From contig JAFQWE010000026.1 of the NCBI GenBank assembly GCA_017407645.1, positions 1 through 64,000 on the forward strand: a DNA stretch of 64,000 bases, given 5' to 3'. Below, piece after piece: positions 26,265 through 34,359 of this stretch (its first letter is position 1; every line of letters begins with the position of its first letter). This DNA is from Clostridia bacterium. Its GTDB lineage: Bacteria > Bacillota > Clostridia > Oscillospirales > Acutalibacteraceae. The translations under genes and the position numbers were made by a program. The notes beneath the pieces were generated by a model. That model searched no databases. It was not told where the DNA came from and was given only the letters and a program-made list of their open reading frames with translations.

Positions 26265-27164
26265 TTAAGGAATTATCTGTTCCGATTTGCGATATGATGA
26301 CGGGGTGCGGTTTTGATATTTTTTAAAGGCGCGGTTGAAATTTGCCGTGTTGTTAAAGCCGCACTGCATTGCAATTTCAAGCATAGTCAGTCCCTTTTCA
26401 TTACTGCGGAGCATATTTGCCGCCTTTTCCACCCTTTTTGCCGTCAGATAATCCCAAGGGGATACTCCGTTAAGACGACTGAAAACTGCCGAATAATAGG
26501 TATCACTCATATTCGCCACTTTGGCAAGCTCACCCAAGGTTATAGGCTCTGACAGACGGCTCATCATATAGTCCATACTGCGCTCGATAGCGGCATAGGA
26601 CTGACGGCGTGCCTGCCCCTTATCCTCGGCGCTTACATAGTCGAAGCCCCTCATCATCGTCACCAAAATAGAGAGCAGCTGCACCTTTACCATAAGGGTA
26701 TATTCAGGCTTTTTATCGGCAAATTCCCTCTCCATTTCAAGCAGCATATTGCCGATTTTTTGAGTTTCGGCACTACCCCTCGGCAAGCGGTTTTCAAAAT
26801 GCTCACTGCGGTCGTAAAAAATTCGCAGATAGTCGGCGTCAAACAAATCGTTGCCCGACGACCATATAAAACGGGGCTCAAAATGAATATTCATCAGCTC
26901 AAGACCGCCCTTGTCAATGGCGGTTATGCAGTGAATTTCGTTAGATGCAAACAAAAACACGTCACCCTTGCGGATAGAATATTCCTTATCCTTGGTGCGA
27001 TATATACCACCGCCCGACTTAATCAGCACTATTTCAAACTCTATATGGCGGTGGTCACGAAATTTGCGCACACCCTCGTCAACCGACACGTTAAATAGTC
27101 TTAAAAGATATCCACCCCCTGTTGCAGAGGGTATAAGTGCCTCACTTGTTTGCATAAGTCTCAC
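26265..27164 (-). CDS. AraC-family transcriptional regulator with cupin sensor domain
   Basis: A 299-residue regulator with an N-terminal cupin sensing domain (about residues 20-120: VFLFASNEIHCI) and a C-terminal double helix-turn-helix (about 195-295: LGELAKVANMSDTYYSAVFSR and IAMQCGFNNTANFNRAFKKY). It is divergent from the dehydratase/SDR pair at 27288 and so is a likely regulator of that sugar-acid pathway, with the pathway sugar as candidate inducer. Confidence 0.88.
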   Translation of the reverse strand: MRLMQTSEALIPSATGGGYLLRLFNVSVDEGVRKFRDHRHIEFEIVLIKSGGGIYRTKDKEYSIRKGDVFLFASNEIHCITAIDKGGLELMNIHFEPRFIWSSGNDLFDADYLRIFYDRSEHFENRLPRGSAETQKIGNMLLEMEREFADKKPEYTLMVKVQLLSILVTMMRGFDYVSAEDKGQARRQSYAAIERSMDYMMSRLSEPITLGELAKVANMSDTYYSAVFSRLNGVSPWDYLTAKRVEKAANMLRSNEKGLTMLEIAMQCGFNNTANFNRAFKKYQNRTPSSYRKSEQIIP

Positions 27165-27203
27165 CTAATCATAAAATATTTTGCAAATATCATAACATAT
27201 TTG

Positions 27204-27232
27204 TTGAATAAAGGCTTTATAAATGGTACATT
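27204..27232 (+). promoter_or_regulatory. Putative promoter of the dehydratase operon
   Basis: TTGAAT, 17 bases and TACATT, about 55 bases before the ATG, in the divergent gap next to the AraC gene. The weak -10 fits activator dependence. Confidence 0.5.
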
Positions 27233-27287
27233 TATTGTAGCATAGCAAAATTTAAAGTCAAGATATTTTGCAAAAGGAGATGTTCTT

Positions 27288-28625
27288 ATGAACAAACGCT
27301 CAAACCCAAGCGACCTTCGTATTACCGACATTCGCGTGGTTGATATTGACGGGGCGCCCAAGCGTTGCACCATTCTTAAAATTATGACCAACCAAGGCAT
27401 TGAGGGTTACGGCGAAGTACGTGACGCCGCAAGCAAAACCTATGCTCTTATGCTAAAAAGCCGCATAATCGGTGAAAATCCCTGCGACGTTGACCGCATC
27501 TTCCGCAAAATCAAGCAGTTTGGCGGTCCATCCCGTCAGGGCGGCGGTGTTTCGGGTATTGAGATTGCCCTTTGGGACTTGGCAGGTAAGGCTTACGGTG
27601 TGCCTGCATATCAGTTGTTAGGCGGAAAATTCCGCGACAGTGTGCGAGTTTACTGCGACACTGACGTTGACGGCAAGCACACGGGTCACGATATGGGCCT
27701 TGCCCTTAAAAAGCGTATGGATATGGGCTTCACCTTCTTAAAGATGGACCTTGGAATCGGTCTTTTACTTGACGAGCCGGGCACTCTTAACGCTCCTCTT
27801 GGCTTTATTGATGATATGAAAAAATATGCAAGCCACATTCTTAACGTGCAGGGTGGCTCGGTTACTGCCGATATGGTTAAGCATCAAAAATCATACCAGA
27901 TTGTTACCACCGCTCACCCCTTTACAGGCATTCACCTGACCGAAAAGGGTCTTGATTACCTTGAAAACTATATTCGTGAGGTGCGCCAGGTTATCGGTTA
28001 CGAGGTGCCTCTTGCCATTGACCATTTCGGTCACGTTTGCGTTGAGGACTGCATCCGTTTTGCACGCCGTATGGAGCCCTACAACCTTGCTTGGATTGAG
28101 GATATGGTGCCTTGGATGTATACCGACCAGTACGTTCGCCTTAAGAACAGCACCACCATTCCCGTTTGCACAGGTGAGGATATTTATCTTAAAGAGGGCT
28201 TTGAAAAGCTTATCAAGGCAGGTGGAGTTTCGGTTATTCACCCCGACGTGCTTACCTGCGGCGGTATGCTTGAATTAAAGAAAATTGCAGATATCGCCGA
28301 CGAAAACGGCGTTGCCGTTGCAGTGCATATGGCAGAAAGTCCTATTGGCTGTATGGCAGCACTTCACGCCGCTGCCGCAATGCACAACGTTCTTGCCCTT
28401 GAATTTCATTCGGTAGACGTGCCTTGGTGGCAGGATTTGGTTAACGGTCTTCCCAAGCCCCTTATCAAAGACGGATTTATTCAGGTGCCCACCGCCCCCG
28501 GTCTTGGCATTGAGTCTCTTAACGAGGATTTAATCCGCGAGCATATCAATCCCAACATCCCAGGCATGTGGGAGTCTACGGATGAATGGAATACCGAGTT
28601 TTCTAACGACAGAATTTGGAGTTAA
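27288..28625 (+). CDS. Enolase-superfamily sugar acid dehydratase (mandelate racemase subgroup)
   Basis: This 445-residue enzyme of the mandelate racemase/muconate lactonizing family probably dehydrates a sugar acid. It has the Lys base region FLKMDLG, metal ligands in LAIDHFG (Asp), AWIEDMVPW (Glu) and CTGEDIYL (Glu), and the general-base His in VAVHMAESPIG. The neighbouring SDR suggests a hexonate or uronate pathway, but the substrate cannot be fixed from sequence. AAAAGGAGATG lies before the ATG. Confidence 0.85.
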   Translation: MNKRSNPSDLRITDIRVVDIDGAPKRCTILKIMTNQGIEGYGEVRDAASKTYALMLKSRIIGENPCDVDRIFRKIKQFGGPSRQGGGVSGIEIALWDLAGKAYGVPAYQLLGGKFRDSVRVYCDTDVDGKHTGHDMGLALKKRMDMGFTFLKMDLGIGLLLDEPGTLNAPLGFIDDMKKYASHILNVQGGSVTADMVKHQKSYQIVTTAHPFTGIHLTEKGLDYLENYIREVRQVIGYEVPLAIDHFGHVCVEDCIRFARRMEPYNLAWIEDMVPWMYTDQYVRLKNSTTIPVCTGEDIYLKEGFEKLIKAGGVSVIHPDVLTCGGMLELKKIADIADENGVAVAVHMAESPIGCMAALHAAAAMHNVLALEFHSVDVPWWQDLVNGLPKPLIKDGFIQVPTAPGLGIESLNEDLIREHINPNIPGMWESTDEWNTEFSNDRIWS

Positions 28626-28636
28626 GGAGAATTTTT

Positions 28637-29377
28637 ATGTTTGATTTAACAGGCAAGGTTGCCGTTGTTACAGGCGCGTCTCAAGGCATTGGCGAGGCTA
28701 TTGCCAGAGGTCTTGCAAAGCAGGGCGCAAAGGTGTACGTAACGGGCGCAACATCTATTGAAAAGTGCAAAAAGGTAACCGACTCCATTAACGCACAGGG
28801 CGGTTGCGCCATTCCCGTTGTGTGCGATTTATCAAAGCCCGATGCCGCCAAAGAGATGCACCGCCTTACAGGTGATGCGGATATTTTGGTGCTTAACGCT
28901 TCGGTGCAGTTCAGAAAGGGTTGGCAAAACATCACCGAAGAAGAAATTGACACTCAGTTGACGGTTAATTTTAAGGCATCCTTTCAGGCTATTCAGGAGT
29001 ATGAGCCATATATGGCGCAAAACAAGTGGGGCAGAATTGTAACAGTTGGCAGTGTGCAGCAATACCGTCCTCACAAGGATATGGCAATCTATGCCGCAAG
29101 CAAGTGCGCTCAAATGAGCCTTGTTAAAAATCTTGCCAAGCAGGTTGCGGCTGACGGTGTGACAATCAACAATTTGTCACCCGGAGTTATTGCAACCCCC
29201 CGCAACACCGACGCCTTGGCAGACAAGGAATATGCCCAAAAGGTGCTTGCAGGCATTCCTGCAGGATATGCAGGTGTTTCCGAGGATATGGTTGGCGCCG
29301 CATTGCTTCTTTGCAGTGACGAGGGCAGATACATCACAGGCACCGATTTGGTGGTTGACGGTGGAATGAGTTTGTAA
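28637..29377 (+). CDS. Short-chain dehydrogenase/reductase (SDR)
   Basis: This 246-residue classical SDR has the cofactor motif TGASQGIGEA (about residue 11-20), LNAS (in the place of NNAG), the catalytic YAASK (about 150) and the C-terminal SPGVIATPR and VDGGMSL motifs. ATG 28637 has AAGGAG eight bases upstream. It follows the sugar acid dehydratase by 11 bases and is probably cotranscribed. It may oxidise or reduce a keto-sugar-acid intermediate. Confidence 0.88.
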   Translation: MFDLTGKVAVVTGASQGIGEAIARGLAKQGAKVYVTGATSIEKCKKVTDSINAQGGCAIPVVCDLSKPDAAKEMHRLTGDADILVLNASVQFRKGWQNITEEEIDTQLTVNFKASFQAIQEYEPYMAQNKWGRIVTVGSVQQYRPHKDMAIYAASKCAQMSLVKNLAKQVAADGVTINNLSPGVIATPRNTDALADKEYAQKVLAGIPAGYAGVSEDMVGAALLLCSDEGRYITGTDLVVDGGMSL

Positions 29378-29387
29378 AATACATAAC

Positions 29388-29426
29388 AAAAAGACTGATG
29401 AAGGAAATCCTTCATCAGTCTTTTTT
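29388..29426. terminator. Bidirectional terminator between SDR and malic enzyme
   Basis: A stem of about 17 bases (AAAAAGACTGATGAAGGA with its complement) with A/T runs on both sides, serving the convergent genes. Confidence 0.9.
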
Positions 29427-29432
29427 CATACA

Positions 29433-30605
29433 TTATATTTGTGCTACGCCTGTTTCTTTTGCAGTTTTAATTACTGCCTCGGCAACCACCTTTGCCACCC
29501 TCTTGTCAAGAGCGGTTGCAATGATATTTTCTTCAGTGATTTGGTCATCGGGAATAAGGGATGCCAACGCATAAGAGGTGGCAACCTTCATTTCTTCATT
29601 GATGCACTTTGCGCGGCAGTCAAGTGCGCCGCGGAAAATACCGGGGAATGCAAGCACGTTGTTGATTTGGTTGGGGAAGTCGGAACGACCTGTGCCAACT
29701 ACTCTTGCACCTGCTTTTTTAGCAATATCGGGCATAATTTCGGGAGTGGGATTTGCCATTGGGAAAAGTATGGCGTCTGATGCCATTGATTTAACCATAG
29801 CCTCGTCAACAAGGTTGGGGGCTGAAACGCCGATAAATACGTCGGCACCCTTAAGCGCATCTGCCAAATTACCCTTTTTACCTTCAAGATTGGTAACCTG
29901 TGCAATCTCCTCCTGAGCGGGATTGTTGTTAGCATCACCCTTGCAGATAATACCGAAACGGTCACAGAAGGTAAGATTCTTAACGCCCATATTCATAAGA
30001 TGCTTGCCGATAGCGATACCTGCAGAGCCTGCACCGTTGATTACAACCTTAACCTCGCCAATTTGCTTTTTAACAAGCTTAAGGGCGTTAATAAGCGCTG
30101 CGGCAACTACGATAGCGGTGCCGTGCTGGTCGTCGTGGAAAATCGGAATATCGCAAATTTCTTTAAGCTTTTGCTCAATTTCAAAGCAACGGGGCGCAGA
30201 AATATCTTCAAGATTTATTCCGCCAAAGCTGCCTGAAAGCAAATACACCGTGCGAACGATTTCGTCAACGTCTTTTGATTTGATGCAAAGGGGAAACGCA
30301 TCTACGTCTGCAAATTCCTTGAACAGAGCGCATTTGCCCTCCATAACAGGCATACCTGCTTCGGGGCCTATATCACCAAGTCCCAAAACTGCAGTGCCGT
30401 CGGTTACAACTGCAACCAGATTTGAACGGCGGGTTAAATCGTAGGATTTGCTTACGTCCTTATTTATCTCTAAACAAGGCTCGGCAACACCGGGGGTGTA
30501 TGCCAAGGACAAATCCTCACGGGTATCCACGGTTACTCTTGAGATAACCTCAATTTTACCGCCCCATTCGTAGTGCTTTTTCAATGATTCCTGTCTGATA
30601 TCCAT
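29433..30605 (-). CDS. NAD(P)-dependent malic enzyme
   Basis: This 390-residue enzyme oxidatively decarboxylates malate to pyruvate. It shows LAYTPGVAEPC with the catalytic Tyr, the nucleotide loop GDIGPEAGMPVMEGK, the Lys region ALFKEFADVDAFPLCIK, the metal site FHDDQHGTAIV and the dinucleotide motif VINGAGSAGIAIG. It is the short bacterial form. GGAGGTTTAAATA precedes the ATG. It follows the Ldh2-family gene by three bases, so malate metabolism is their likely shared theme. Confidence 0.93.
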   Translation of the reverse strand: MDIRQESLKKHYEWGGKIEVISRVTVDTREDLSLAYTPGVAEPCLEINKDVSKSYDLTRRSNLVAVVTDGTAVLGLGDIGPEAGMPVMEGKCALFKEFADVDAFPLCIKSKDVDEIVRTVYLLSGSFGGINLEDISAPRCFEIEQKLKEICDIPIFHDDQHGTAIVVAAALINALKLVKKQIGEVKVVINGAGSAGIAIGKHLMNMGVKNLTFCDRFGIICKGDANNNPAQEEIAQVTNLEGKKGNLADALKGADVFIGVSAPNLVDEAMVKSMASDAILFPMANPTPEIMPDIAKKAGARVVGTGRSDFPNQINNVLAFPGIFRGALDCRAKCINEEMKVATSYALASLIPDDQITEENIIATALDKRVAKVVAEAVIKTAKETGVAQI

Positions 30606-30608
30606 TAT

Positions 30609-31721
30609 TTAAACCTCCCAAGGAAATTTATACTGTGTAAGACCTAACTCATCACGTATCTGAGTAATCTCTTTTTGTACCGACTGGTTAATCGGCACGC
30701 CGTCCTTACGGGCAATACCGATTTCATACTCTTTTTCACCTGCAGTGTAGATGCGCTCAACACCGGGGGCTTTTTTTGACGCACGCATACTGCGGCAGAT
30801 GTCGCCTGCTTTTTTACGGGCAACGTCCTCACCCATAAAATGCTCGGTGTCGATAGCGATAAACCAATGACCTAACTGATAAGGGCGAATGTTACCTTGC
30901 TCATCCTTGCCGTCAAGGTCTTTGCCGTATGCGCCGTCCTGCAAAATGGATGAGAAAAATTCAACCGCCAATGCAAAGCCGTAACCCTTGTAGCCGCCTA
31001 AAGCCTCGCCTATTCCGCCAAGGGTAGTAAGGGCTGCGGTGCCGCCGCGAATCTTCTTCAAGGCAACCCCTGCATCCCCCTCAACTGCATTGCCGTCGGT
31101 ATCAATAATAGTGCCGGGGTGAACGTCTTCACCAATGCGCTCGTAATACTCGACCTTGCCGTTTTGGGTGATTGAGGTGGCGCAGTCAAAGTTAAAGTCA
31201 AATGCCTCGTCGGTTGGCACGCCGATGGTAAAGGGATTGGTGCCAAACATACCCTCAACGCCAAGAGTAGGCGCAACAGAAGGACGGGCATTGGTGCCTG
31301 TCATACCGATACAGCCTGCTTTGGTGGCCATTGTTGAGTAATATCCTGCAATGCCGTAGTGACAAGAGTTGCGCACAACAACCATTCCCATACCGTACTC
31401 TTTAGCCTTGGCAATAGCCATACTCATAGCCTTGTGGCCAATTACCTGACCCATTCCGTGATGACCGTCGATAACTGCGGTGGTGGGTGTTTCCTTTATA
31501 ATTTCAATTTGGGTGACCGCCTGCTGAATACCTGCCTTAATTCTGTCAAGATAGACAGGCTTAAAGCGGTTGACACCGTGAGATTCTATACCGCGCTTGT
31601 CAGATTCAAGCAAAACGTCGGCGCAGATTTCGGCATCTGCTCGCGGAATTCCGTATCCCACAAAGGCATCGATAACAAAATCGGTTATTGTTTTCCAGTC
31701 AACAATTTGTGTTTTGTTCAT
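30609..31721 (-). CDS. Ldh2 (malate/L-lactate dehydrogenase) family oxidoreductase
   Basis: This 370-residue NAD(P)-dependent dehydrogenase is of the malate/lactate/sulfolactate family, unrelated to the classical Rossmann Mdh. It shows the N-terminal RGIESHGVNRF, the VVRNSCHYGIAGYY active-site His region (about residue 122) and GTNPFTIGVPT (about 159). GGAGAATT precedes the ATG. Cotranscription with malic enzyme favours malate as substrate. Confidence 0.88.
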   Translation of the reverse strand: MNKTQIVDWKTITDFVIDAFVGYGIPRADAEICADVLLESDKRGIESHGVNRFKPVYLDRIKAGIQQAVTQIEIIKETPTTAVIDGHHGMGQVIGHKAMSMAIAKAKEYGMGMVVVRNSCHYGIAGYYSTMATKAGCIGMTGTNARPSVAPTLGVEGMFGTNPFTIGVPTDEAFDFNFDCATSITQNGKVEYYERIGEDVHPGTIIDTDGNAVEGDAGVALKKIRGGTAALTTLGGIGEALGGYKGYGFALAVEFFSSILQDGAYGKDLDGKDEQGNIRPYQLGHWFIAIDTEHFMGEDVARKKAGDICRSMRASKKAPGVERIYTAGEKEYEIGIARKDGVPINQSVQKEITQIRDELGLTQYKFPWEV

Positions 31722-31775
31722 AACAATTCTCCTTGACTATACCAAATTGAAATATGTCACCACAGCTTATGTTTA

Positions 31776-31804
31776 ATATTACACCCGAATATAAAAAAAT
31801 TCAA
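31776..31804 (-). promoter_or_regulatory. SigA-type promoter of the Ldh2-malic enzyme operon
   Basis: On the minus strand, TTGAAT, 17 bases and TAATAT, about 55 bases before the ATG. Confidence 0.65.
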
Positions 31805-31840
31805 GATTTAGTTAAAGGTTTTTGGCGACTTTTGGAGTGA

Positions 31841-31926
31841 TAAAAAACAACCAATACCCAAATGGATGCTAATACTCTCCCTTGTGGCGCAACGGCTTAT
31901 TTGCCTTGCGCCCTCGCTACGCTCGG
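31841..31926 (+). repeat. Direct repeat, copy A, followed by tRNA-end fragment
   Basis: About 86 bases almost identical to 31948-32034 (one difference around TAATACTC/TAATATTC and a variable middle). It is followed at 31926-31947 by GGTTCGAGTCCC plus TTTGGCGCGC, which resembles the 3' end of tRNA-Arg. Confidence 0.8.
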
Positions 31927-31947
31927 GTTCGAGTCCCTTTGGCGCGC

Positions 31948-32034
31948 TAAAAAAACAACCAATACCCAAATGGATGCTAATATTCTCCCTTGTGGCGCTG
32001 TGCTTTATTTGCCTTGCGCCCTCGCTACGCTCGG
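31948..32034 (+). repeat. Direct repeat, copy B
   Basis: Second copy. It is followed by 70 bases with hairpins (CAGTCCACCGGACTG, AGTTGTTCCAACT) and then another tRNA-end fragment, GGTTCGAGTCCCTTCT at 32104-32119, identical to the 3' part of the tRNA-Arg on the other strand. Confidence 0.8.
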
Positions 32035-32126
32035 TTGGACGAAAGTCGTAACAGTCCACCGGACTGTTACTCTGTCGCAGTTGTTCCAACTGCTCCCTTT
32101 CGTGGTTCGAGTCCCTTCTTGCAAGC

Positions 32127-32169
32127 AAAAAAATAAAGTGATAACAACAGAAGTTGTTCTCACTTTATT
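32127..32169 (-). terminator. Terminator of tRNA-Arg
   Basis: A long stem AATAAAGTGA..AACAAC with GTTGTT..TCACTTTATT followed by seven T on the minus strand, touching the tRNA 3' end. Confidence 0.8.
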
Positions 32170-32245
32170 GGCGCGCCAGAAGGGACTCGAACCCCTGACC
32201 TTTTGGTTCGTAGCCAAACACTCTATCCAGCTGAGCTACTGGCGC
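32169..32245 (-). tRNA. tRNA-Arg (anticodon ACG)
   Basis: A full cloverleaf on the minus strand: acceptor GCGCCAG/CTGGCGC, D-arm AGCTCAGCTGGATAGAGT, anticodon arm TTTGG-CTACGAA-CCAAA with anticodon ACG, T-arm GGGGTTCGAGTCCC-type, discriminator G and encoded CCA. 77 bases. Confidence 0.96.
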
Positions 32246-32264
32246 AAATCGGTCGTGCCAAAGT

Positions 32265-32293
32265 ATAATATCACAACACGACAATAAAATCAA
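32265..32293 (-). promoter_or_regulatory. Promoter of tRNA-Arg
   Basis: On the minus strand, TTGATT, 17 bases and TATTAT, 19 bases before the tRNA 5' end. Confidence 0.7.
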
Positions 32294-32387
32294 GTGTTTT
32301 TTTCAAAAAATTTAAGATTTTATTCTGACTGACTTTCATACTCTTCAAGTTCAGTGGAAAGCTGCTCCCATTTTTCCACTGCATTAT

Positions 32388-34229
32388 TCAACTGCTCCTC
32401 AACTGTTGGCATTTTTCGGTCAGTTCAAGGGTGCGCACATAATCTGCCACACAGTCGGGAGTGGACAGTTCCTCGTTAAGCCGAGAAAGTTCCTGTTCGC
32501 AAAGCTCAATTTCCTCTTCGGTTTGCTTGACGGCGGTTTTGAGACGCCTTATCTCGCTTTGAATACGCTTTTTCTCTTTATACGCCTGACCGCCTGCACC
32601 CATTGGCGCTTTAGCCTTTACCGGAGTTTCCTGTGCAGAGTTTTCTTCACGCTTGCCTATATAATATGTATAATTGCCGTTATAAATATTCACGCCGCCC
32701 TTTTCCATAACAAAAATGCGGTCGGCAAGAGAATCTATAAACCGACGGTCGTGAGAAACAATAAGCATGGTGCCGCCATAGGCTTCAAGTGCCGACTCCA
32801 AAGCCTGACGGGAATAAACGTCAAGGTGGTTGGTGGGCTCGTCAAGAAGCAAAAAGTTGCTGCCTGACAGCATTATTTTGAGTATGGCAAGACGGGCACG
32901 CTCACCGCCTGACAGACTGCCTACCTTTTTAAACACGTCGTCGCCCTTGAACAAAAAGGCAGCCAAAGCGCCCCTGAGTTCACTTTCGGTGCGGTTTGGA
33001 TATTTGTTCTGTATCTCTTCAAGAGCGGTGTTTGAGTCGGTTAAATCACTTTGTGTCTGGTCAAAATAACTGACCGAAACAGAGGTGCCGAAGCGGACTC
33101 CATCCCCCTCCCGCATAAGTTGTTTAAGCAGGGTGGTTTTGCCGCATCCGTTTGCGCCAAGCAAGAATACCCGCTCGCCGCGGCGAATGGTAAAACTGAC
33201 CTCCTTATAAAGAGGGGTATCGGTATACGCCTTAGAGATATTGTGCGCCATAACGGTGTCGTTACTGCCTGCAGCTTTTGGCTTAAATGCAAAATGTATG
33301 CCCTCTGTCTCACTTTCAGGCTTTTTAAGGGTGGCATAAAGCCTGTCCACCTCTTTTTGTTTGGAATCGGCGGTTTTAATATTCTTTTCCCGATTCCATT
33401 GGTGTTGTTGCTTTATGACCGCCTCTAACCGATTGATTTCTGCCATTGTGTTTTCATAATGGCGACGTTCAATCTCGCGTTGTTCCTTTTTGAAAGCCAT
33501 ATAAGCGGTATAGGAGCCTTTAAAATCTGCCACGCGGCAGTGCTCAATTTCAAGGGTGCGAGTAGTGACCGCATCAAGAAAATAGCGGTCGTGGGATATG
33601 ATAATTGCCGCCGATTTGCTTGATTTTAAAAAGGACTCAAGCCACTCAACCGAAGGAATATCAAGATGGTTGGTAGGCTCGTCAAGGAGCATAAGTTGTG
33701 CATCGCCTAAAAGCAGACGGGCAAGGGATATTTTTGATAACTGACCGCCGCTTAGTGACCTGAGAGGCAGATTAAGTTGATTTTCGTCAAGACCTAACCC
33801 CAACAAAGCAGAGCGGGTGCGGGCTTTGTAGGTTAAGCCGCCCTCACGCTCAAAGCTTATAAGCAAATCGTGGTAGAGGGTTATAGTCTTTTCATCGGCA
33901 CCCTCAAGAGCGTTTTGCAAGGCTTCAAGCTGTTGCTCCTGCTTAATAAGGGAATCAAAAACCGACAGTGCCGCCTCGTAAGCCGTCTGATTTGAGGAGG
34001 ATGCCACAATCTGCTCCATATAACCCACACGAAGACCTTTTTGCCGAACGATTCCACCTGTATCAGACTCAATTTCACCTGTAAGAAGTTTGAAGAGGGT
34101 GGTTTTGCCTGCACCGTTCATACCGATAAGACCGATTTTTTCGCCCTCGCCAATCTCCATAGAAAAGGGGTTAAACAAAGTACGCTCACCAAAAGAGACA
34201 GACAAATTGTCCGCCGCAAGAATCGACAT
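32388..34229 (-). CDS. ABC-F family ATPase (Uup/YdiF-like)
   Basis: This 613-residue soluble protein has two ABC ATPase cassettes and no membrane segments, typical of ABC-F translation factors acting on ribosomes. Cassette 1 has GMNGAGKTT (about 37), LSGGQLSKISLARLL and LLDEPTNHLD; cassette 2 has GANGCGKTT (about 345), LSGGERARLAIL and LLDEPTNHLD. A charged linker (EREIERRHYENTMAEINRLE) lies between them, and a C-terminal coiled coil of about 75 residues follows, as in Uup/YdiF. Whether it is a housekeeping or antibiotic-protection type cannot be told. Confidence 0.92.
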   Translation of the reverse strand: MSILAADNLSVSFGERTLFNPFSMEIGEGEKIGLIGMNGAGKTTLFKLLTGEIESDTGGIVRQKGLRVGYMEQIVASSSNQTAYEAALSVFDSLIKQEQQLEALQNALEGADEKTITLYHDLLISFEREGGLTYKARTRSALLGLGLDENQLNLPLRSLSGGQLSKISLARLLLGDAQLMLLDEPTNHLDIPSVEWLESFLKSSKSAAIIISHDRYFLDAVTTRTLEIEHCRVADFKGSYTAYMAFKKEQREIERRHYENTMAEINRLEAVIKQQHQWNREKNIKTADSKQKEVDRLYATLKKPESETEGIHFAFKPKAAGSNDTVMAHNISKAYTDTPLYKEVSFTIRRGERVFLLGANGCGKTTLLKQLMREGDGVRFGTSVSVSYFDQTQSDLTDSNTALEEIQNKYPNRTESELRGALAAFLFKGDDVFKKVGSLSGGERARLAILKIMLSGSNFLLLDEPTNHLDVYSRQALESALEAYGGTMLIVSHDRRFIDSLADRIFVMEKGGVNIYNGNYTYYIGKREENSAQETPVKAKAPMGAGGQAYKEKKRIQSEIRRLKTAVKQTEEEIELCEQELSRLNEELSTPDCVADYVRTLELTEKCQQLRSS

Positions 34230-34266
34230 AATTTAACCCCCTTTTTCATTTATACTTAACTTTGAC

Positions 34267-34295
34267 ATTTTAACACACTTTTTGAAATAAAACAA
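34267..34295 (-). promoter_or_regulatory. SigA-type promoter of the ABC-F gene
   Basis: On the minus strand, TTGTTT, 17 bases and TAAAAT, about 38 bases before the ATG. Confidence 0.6.
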
Positions 34296-34307
34296 TACCT
34301 TATAACC

Positions 34308-34336
34308 TTGAAAAAAGCCATAAAAAGTGGTATATT
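34308..34336 (+). promoter_or_regulatory. SigA-type promoter of the MFS-GH2 operon
   Basis: TTGAAA, 17 bases and TATATT, followed by GGAGG before ATG 34360. It is back-to-back with the ABC-F promoter. Confidence 0.7.
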
Positions 34337-34359
34337 TAATACAGATTGGAGGTTTTACT

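Noticed and set aside
31926..32119. Possible extra tRNA genes from GGTTCGAGTCCC T-arm sequences
   Set aside because: Only 3'-end fragments are present; there is no D-arm, anticodon arm or matching acceptor strand on that side.
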